From: Lunularia cruciata
Lineage: Eukaryota > Streptophyta > Marchantiopsida > Lunulariales > Lunulariaceae
NCBI GenBank assembly: GCA_948567375.1
Contig: OX419755.1
Location: 55,756,291-55,820,290 of the forward strand
Direction: 5' to 3'
Length of the DNA stretch: 64,000 nucleotides
This document shows, piece after piece, positions 59,036-64,000 of the stretch; position 1 is the first letter of the stretch; every line of letters starts with the position of its first letter. Under the pieces are notes generated by a model. That model saw nothing but the letters and a program-made list of their open reading frames with translations, made no database searches and was not told the DNA's origin. The position numbers and the translations under genes were made by a program.

Positions 59036-60958
59036 TGTGGTACCCACATTTTTCATTTTGGACAAGTTTTGAAGAAGTGCTTTGCTGAAACCAAATTGAA
59101 ACCAAATGGAGAAGAAATGAGTGGAAACTTGTGTTTTGATCAAGCCTGAGGAAGTCAAATTTGTATTGGAAGAAGAAGTACTTGGATTGGATCAAACCCA
59201 AAGAAACTTACTTTTTATCAGAGGAGGAGGAGGAGGAGGAGGAGGAAGAAGAAGGAGGAGGTCAGATGCTTGAAGATGGTATTTCGCATCGGAATGAAGG
59301 TTACAGGTCAAGATTCTTGCGGGGGTTGTATCTCAATAACGACATGTCTAAATCAAGTGTGCTATATTTTGTTAGAAGCGCCTTGTCTAAGGCTTTCTTT
59401 TGCCACCAAAATTGCAAACTTGGAGGTCTATAACAAAAGTTATAAGCATTTAAAGTTTTGGGAGTAGATGTACAGAGTAGGGTAGTGTCTTTGGGTCTAC
59501 AAGACTGCGGACTTTGGACTTCGGACGTTGGACGTTGGGTTTACAAGACTTTGGGTCTAAAGACTTTGCCTCAAGACAAATGTGATTCAATCCGAGGTAG
59601 TTAGACATCAAATGTAAGAGTCTTCGGGTTAGATATTTGAAGCGTCTTAAATAGTTGGAGTAGAGAAAGAAAATATTTAGGATACCCATGACTTCAATTT
59701 CAATTCTGATTGAGGAATAAGATAGAATTAGAAGAGACATAGTAGTAGTGAATGAAACCAAAGTGCACGATCAGACAATAAGTGTCTTTGGATCAATTAC
59801 ATGAGTGATTAGGGGAAAATGGGTTACAAATTGAAGGTGTAGATAATGTACCCATGCTTTCAATTACAATTCTTGATGATGATATAGTAAAATTAACAAA
59901 AGAATTGATAGTAGCAAAGTCCAAGGTTGCAGAAGTAGGAATTCAAGTGTCTTTGGACTTGTCATTTGAGACATTAGAGAAGAGTGGGTCGGGAGATAAA
60001 GAGATAGAAGAGTTCCTCGTGATCTCAATTGTAGTTCCTAGTGAGGAAGTAGTAGAAATAATAAGGGAATTAGCAGAATCAGATATACTCAAAGAAGGAG
60101 AAGTAGTAGGAAGATCATCGGGTTTGAAAGCCGATGAGAAGGTGGACATTGGATCAGAATAGAAACAGTTTTGGGATTTGAAGAGGTATATATGAAGAGG
60201 TGCATTGTCATTTTGGATCTACAGGTTAGAAGAGTTGTTATAGAACTCTATAGTTGTTAGTAATTCTCAATTGCTTCACAATTAAAAGGAGACATTGCAA
60301 TGAAATGTTGTTCAATATTCATATTTCTAAAGATAGATAAAGCAAAGTGCTGATTATAGTGCTCGTTGCTTGAGCTTAATTCCAAGTGTCAACTTTGTGC
60401 TTGTGTTTGTGAGTGTGTGGAGAATTTTGAAGTGCAAGTCAATGTGTTTGTTGGATGTTGGATTTCGTAGCCTTGATCTTCATTCTGTGTGTTTGATCCT
60501 GAGTGAAGTGCAATCAGAGCAATGCCTTGACAAATCTAAGAGGAATTGTAGTGTTGGTAGTATTCTGCATTTGTGAATGCAACGCAATGTTGATGTGAAG
60601 CAATTTTGATCAAGGAAGTTGTGCCTTCAATAGAGGGGTGGAACAAAATTTTGCGGCAAAGTCATTTTGTAGTGAAGTGTAGTCTTTGAGAGAATCTAAA
60701 TCATCACAATCAAGATTTGTTTGGGTAAAATTTGCTATGTTGTGATTCTAGGTGTATGTATTCATGACAAGTTGTCAAGATTGTGAGCTTGTTACTCTCT
60801 TCTGGGTGTAGTTTCTACCTAAGAGACTAAAGACATAACCAAGAAGAACTACATGTTACTATTTGACTTTGTATTTGGACATTTCTGACCAGTATCTCTA
60901 GGGGAACAAACTTTACTTACCTAATTACCGCAAAAGTGATATTTGCCGGGTTGTCATA
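59036..60958 (+). mobile_element. Family D element D3 (1923 bp, internally shorter)
   Basis: Starts TGTGGTACCCACATTTTTCA and ends CCGGGTTGTCATA; perfect 5-bp GGTGT flanks at 59031-59035 and 60959-60963. The B2 gag frame rejoins when it is removed. It lacks about 1.8 kb of the D1/D2 middle but keeps both ends, the TATA-like AATTAAAAGG (60280-60289, 678 bp before the end) and the C-terminal protein segment. Confidence 0.8.
59854..60162 (+). CDS. C-terminal part of the family D protein in D3 (102-aa open frame)
   Basis: Contains EVGIQVSLDLSFETLEKSG, then IVVPSEEVVEIIRELAES and a terminal KVDIGSE before the stop, matching the tail seen in D1, D2 and D4. Open from an internal Met; the true N-terminus is lost with the internal deletion. 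Unknown function. Confidence 0.5.
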   Translation: MLSITILDDDIVKLTKELIVAKSKVAEVGIQVSLDLSFETLEKSGSGDKEIEEFLVISIVVPSEEVVEIIRELAESDILKEGEVVGRSSGLKADEKVDIGSE

Positions 60959-60963
60959 GGTGT

Positions 60964-61105
60964 TTTGACTCATACCATGTAAGTGATGCATCCTTATAGA
61001 TTTATTCCTCCTCTCATTGTTTCCTATGAAAGCTCTCTTGAAGTCTCTCATAAAGGCCTTCACATCTTCTCCATCCTTGCCAAAGAAAACTAGAAGTTTC
61101 TCCAT
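60964..61105 (-). pseudogene. B2 gag N-terminus
   Basis: MEKLLVFFGKDGEDVKAFMRD from 61105, corresponding to MGKLPVFFGKDGEDVEAFVRD of B1 at 9556. A small deletion follows and then D3. Confidence 0.8.
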
Positions 61106-62447
61106 CTTAACCTCTCACTATCTTTCTTTTCTCTCAATTTTTCTTTTTCTCTTTTCTTTTCTCTCATTCTATAACTAATAAAGTATGTACATGAATAACA
61201 CCATTTGAGAGTAATCCACCCTAGGGAATACAAAAGGTTTAAGTTGCTCCAAGAGTTCTATAGCAACATCAGATCCTAGAGTGCATATTAATCAAACCCT
61301 CATGGATAGTTTATCTATCCATAAGTTGAAAGATTATCTCTATCACTAATCTTGAGAACTAGCTGATGAAGGTGGTGGTATTTATGTAGTTGTAATAAGA
61401 CTCTATCCAAGATCCTTCACCAAAGTCTCCAAAAGTGCTTTTACTCCACTACACTCATGTCCTTTTGGAAGTCCTTAAACTCCACAAACCTCACACAATT
61501 CATTATTCTTAGATCTTCTCCCTCCCAATCTTGGTGAAGAAGGTCCAACATGCAAACCCAAGTCAAGTAATCCTCTACTTTCCCTCAATCTCTTGCATAA
61601 CTCCCTTCTCTCTACATGGAAAACACTTAGAATCACTCTTTCCTCCAAGTGGTGTAGGTTTTTGGATCCTCTCAACACTCTCTTCAAATTCTATTCTAAA
61701 CTCTCTTTCCTCAAATCCACCACTACAATCACCTCAAACCCTTGGAGAACCTTGCATAGCCTCAATTTCCAGTCTTGATGACCCTCCATGTTTCCAAGAT
61801 GAATCTAAACACTCAAACATGCTATTTGTTACTCTCAAACTCCTCATTCATGAGATCTCTACTCTACAGAATTGACCATTCCTCACAATTTCACTCAAAT
61901 CTCTCAATGGGTATGTCATAATACTATGAAATTTTGCACACTTGATAACATCTCCAGGGCGTCTATCCTTGCAAAATTCAAGGTCTGGAAAGACCTTAGC
62001 CATTTGGCCTAGATACTTTTCTATTCAGCACACATATTTCAGATTTGGTCTAAAAACCACCCCTTAACTTTAAAAACTCATGATTCCTTGTGTAAGAATG
62101 ATCTCTCTCTAACTTTTGAGTCAGCAAGTAAGATACAATGCATTTAATTTTCTTGGAAATTTTCACAACAATCCATGGAAAATTGAAGAAATGGCAGATT
62201 TGATACAATTTTCCAGAGAGCATGCAGTTGCGGGAGCAATTTACCCTATCAATTAAAAAAAAATTATAGCCAAGTGTGCATAATAGCTCTCACAATAATT
62301 CTAAGTGTGCTAACTGAAAGATAACCCAAGATATCATGTGTAGAATTTTCAAGTTCAGATCTCAAAATTGAGATTTTACCCAAAATCACATTATTTCCCA
62401 AAATCAGCACCACCTCGCACAATCTCTCAAATTCCTCTGATGTGTAC
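61106..62447 (-). other. B2 5' leader with decayed zinc-knuckle ORF
   Basis: Homologous to 9557-10914 of B1. The zinc-knuckle frame at about 61475-61700 is recognisable (SVERIQKPTPLGGKSDSKCF in one frame), but the knuckle itself is disrupted by a frameshift. A B solo LTR follows at 62448. Confidence 0.65.
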
Positions 62448-63136
62448 TGTAAGCCGGCCTGTCTCTCACTTAGGATGAACCTCTAATGGCTATTATGGTA
62501 GCACATCATGGACTAAGAAGGCAAGGAACCCCAACTCCATCATACTTCTCCAAGGCTAACACTCCAAGACTCAAGATATTGCTCACTAGAGAACTCAATG
62601 AGAGAGAGATTTGCAAATGAAAGGATGATGAGTACTTCCTCACCCCTTTTTTATATACTTGTGAAATAGTTATGCACCAAAGTTACTAATTACCAAAGTA
62701 ACTCAAGTTACTAGGCTAAAAGTCAAGTAAAGTCAAAAAGTATAAAGGAATATCTATCCACATGGGCATATTCCACTAAGCATGGGATCTAATCTTGATC
62801 TAACCACTAAGTCAATGATTCCTTCACATAAGCTTTCCTTGGACTATAGAAGAATCCAAAACAAAAAGGTTTGCGGGCCCCAGAGTTCTCAACTCTTCCT
62901 CAAAGCCAAACACCGAGGAATAATATCAAGTCAACACACTAGAATCCAAAATAGTGGTGCTTATCTTTTCCACTTCCTCTAAAGTAATGTCCTCTCTATC
63001 TTAGATATGACTAACTTTAGCTAATCATGACTAATGTAGAACCATCCTTTATCTCTATATAAATAATATCTCTAAAGTACTTGTAATACCAAGCTAAATA
63101 TCACAATACCACATACATACACAAATGGGTTTTATA
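62448..63136 (-). repeat. Family B solo LTR inserted in the B2 leader (689 bp)
   Basis: TGTAAGCCGGCC...GGGTTTTATA on the plus strand. Perfect 4-bp GTAC flanks at 62444-62447 and 63137-63140. Deleting it restores GATGTGTACAAGATGTAC as in B1 near 10906-10923. Confidence 0.9.
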
Positions 63137-63140
63137 GTAC

Positions 63141-63298
63141 AAGATGTACAAAATCACCTCAAAGACATCATAATGAACTAAAGGGTATACAAATGGGTCC
63201 ATGTTCTCTAACATAAGTTCAGCCCTCTCCTCTCCTAAAGTTCTCTCCATGTGCCTTATCTTGTCTTCTAGAGAAGTCTTGACAGCAAAACCAAAAAT
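63141..63298 (-). other. B2 leader end and decayed primer site
   Basis: Matches 10915-11114 of B1 with a small deletion. The primer site reads CTTGACAGCAAAACCA (plus strand), a mutated form of the intact tRNA-Glu site of B1. Confidence 0.75.
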
Positions 63299-63989
63299 GT
63301 GAGCCGGCCTGTCTCTCACTCATGATAAACCTTTGATGGCTATTATAGTAGCACATCGTGGACTAAGAAGGCAAAGAACCCCAACTCCATCATACTTCTC
63401 CAAGGCTAACACTCCAAGACTCAAGACATTGCTTACTAGAGAACTCAATGAGAGAGAGATAGTTGCAAGTGAAAGGATGATGAGTACTTCCTCATCTCTT
63501 GTTTATATAATTGTGAAATAGTTACGCACAAAAGTTATTATTTACCAAAGTAACTCAAGTTACTAGACTAAAATTCAAGTAAAGTCAAAAAGTATAAAGG
63601 AATATCTATCCACATGGGCATATTCCACTAAGCATGTGATCTTATCTTGACCCAACAACTAAGTCAATGATTCCTTCACATGGGCTATCCTTGGACTATA
63701 GAAGAATCCAAAACAAAAAGGCTTACGGGTCCAAAAATTCTCAACTGTTTCCTTGAAACCAAACACCTAGGAATAATACCAAGTCAACACACTAGAATCC
63801 AAAAGAGTGGTGCTTATCTTTTCCACTTCCTCTAAAGTAATGTCCTCTCTATGTTAGATATGACTAACTTTATCTAATCATGACTAATGTAGAACCATCC
63901 TTTATCTCTATATAAATAATATCTCTAAAGTACTTGTAATACCAAGCTAAATATCACAATACCACACACATGCACAAATGAGTGTTACA
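63299..63989 (-). repeat. B2 5' LTR (691 bp)
   Basis: TGTGAGCCGGCC...GAGTGTTACA on the plus strand, same family as 11115-11804. The window ends 11 bases after it. Confidence 0.92.
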
Positions 63990-64000
63990 ACTCTAAGCCC

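Larger units (their letters stand above)
50289..63989 (-). mobile_element. Family B element B2, 5' LTR to RNase H, broken by four insertions
   Basis: Pieces in minus order: 5' LTR 63299-63989, leader 63141-63298 and 60964-62447, gag 60964-61105, 58152-59035 and 54089-54343, protease and linker 53294-54073, RT 50719-51669 and RNase H 50289-50718. The 3' part (integrase, 3' LTR) is missing and is replaced by A2 at 50288. Insertions inside it are D4, D2, D3 and a B solo LTR. It aligns with B1 throughout and keeps sense codons where B1 has its two pol stops. Confidence 0.85.

Overview
The window is nuclear DNA of a land plant with a repeat-rich genome. The evidence is a six-exon plant gene with a U12-type intron, a VQ-motif regulatory gene, Ty3/gypsy and Ty1/copia retrotransposons with plant-type primer sites (tRNA-Glu, initiator tRNA-Met), a MULE transposase relic and a plant mitochondrial 18S rRNA fragment. 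Large introns and deep nesting suit a gymnosperm, a fern or a big-genome angiosperm; I cannot place it further. No bacterial or viral genome and no CRISPR array is present.

Layout. 1-12889: a decayed gypsy element (family A, minus strand; 5' LTR 12435-12889, left end outside the window), interrupted in its gag by a nearly complete gypsy element (family B, copy B1, 3615-11804) with a 4-bp target duplication GCCC. 12890-14234: the 3' end of a copia element (plus strand) with its LTR. 14235-33700: the unique, gene-bearing part, with higher GC than the flanks. It holds the VQ gene (18386-19102, minus) and the six-exon gene (28190-33204, minus), plus minor repeats. 33700-38280: AT-rich, no gene seen. 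38280-45100: a MULE transposase pseudogene (minus) interrupted by a family E solo LTR, a family D element and a family B solo LTR. 45100-47795: AT-rich, tandem duplications, and a 62-bp mitochondrial rRNA scrap. 47796-50288: a family E 3' LTR and the 3' part of a second family A element. 50289-63989: a second family B element (B2), broken up by three family D insertions and one B solo LTR.

The most unusual content is family D. Its copies are 1.9-3.8 kb and begin TGTGGTACCC and end GTTGTCACA. Three have perfect 5-bp target duplications. They have no internal LTR boundary and no visible reverse transcriptase. A TATA-like box lies about 680-690 bp before the 3' end, and a lysine/glutamate-rich coiled-coil protein with a repeatedly recognisable C-terminal segment lies upstream of it. 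I read them as very long solo LTRs with a protein gene in U3; this is inference. The second notable item is a textbook AT-AC U12 intron in the six-exon gene.

The two host genes show no functional link: one looks like a MAP-kinase-type VQ regulator, the other is a conserved plant protein of unknown function. Everything else is transposon history. It can be ordered by nesting: MULE, then E, D and B insertions; copia, then A, then B; and B2, then D and a B solo LTR.
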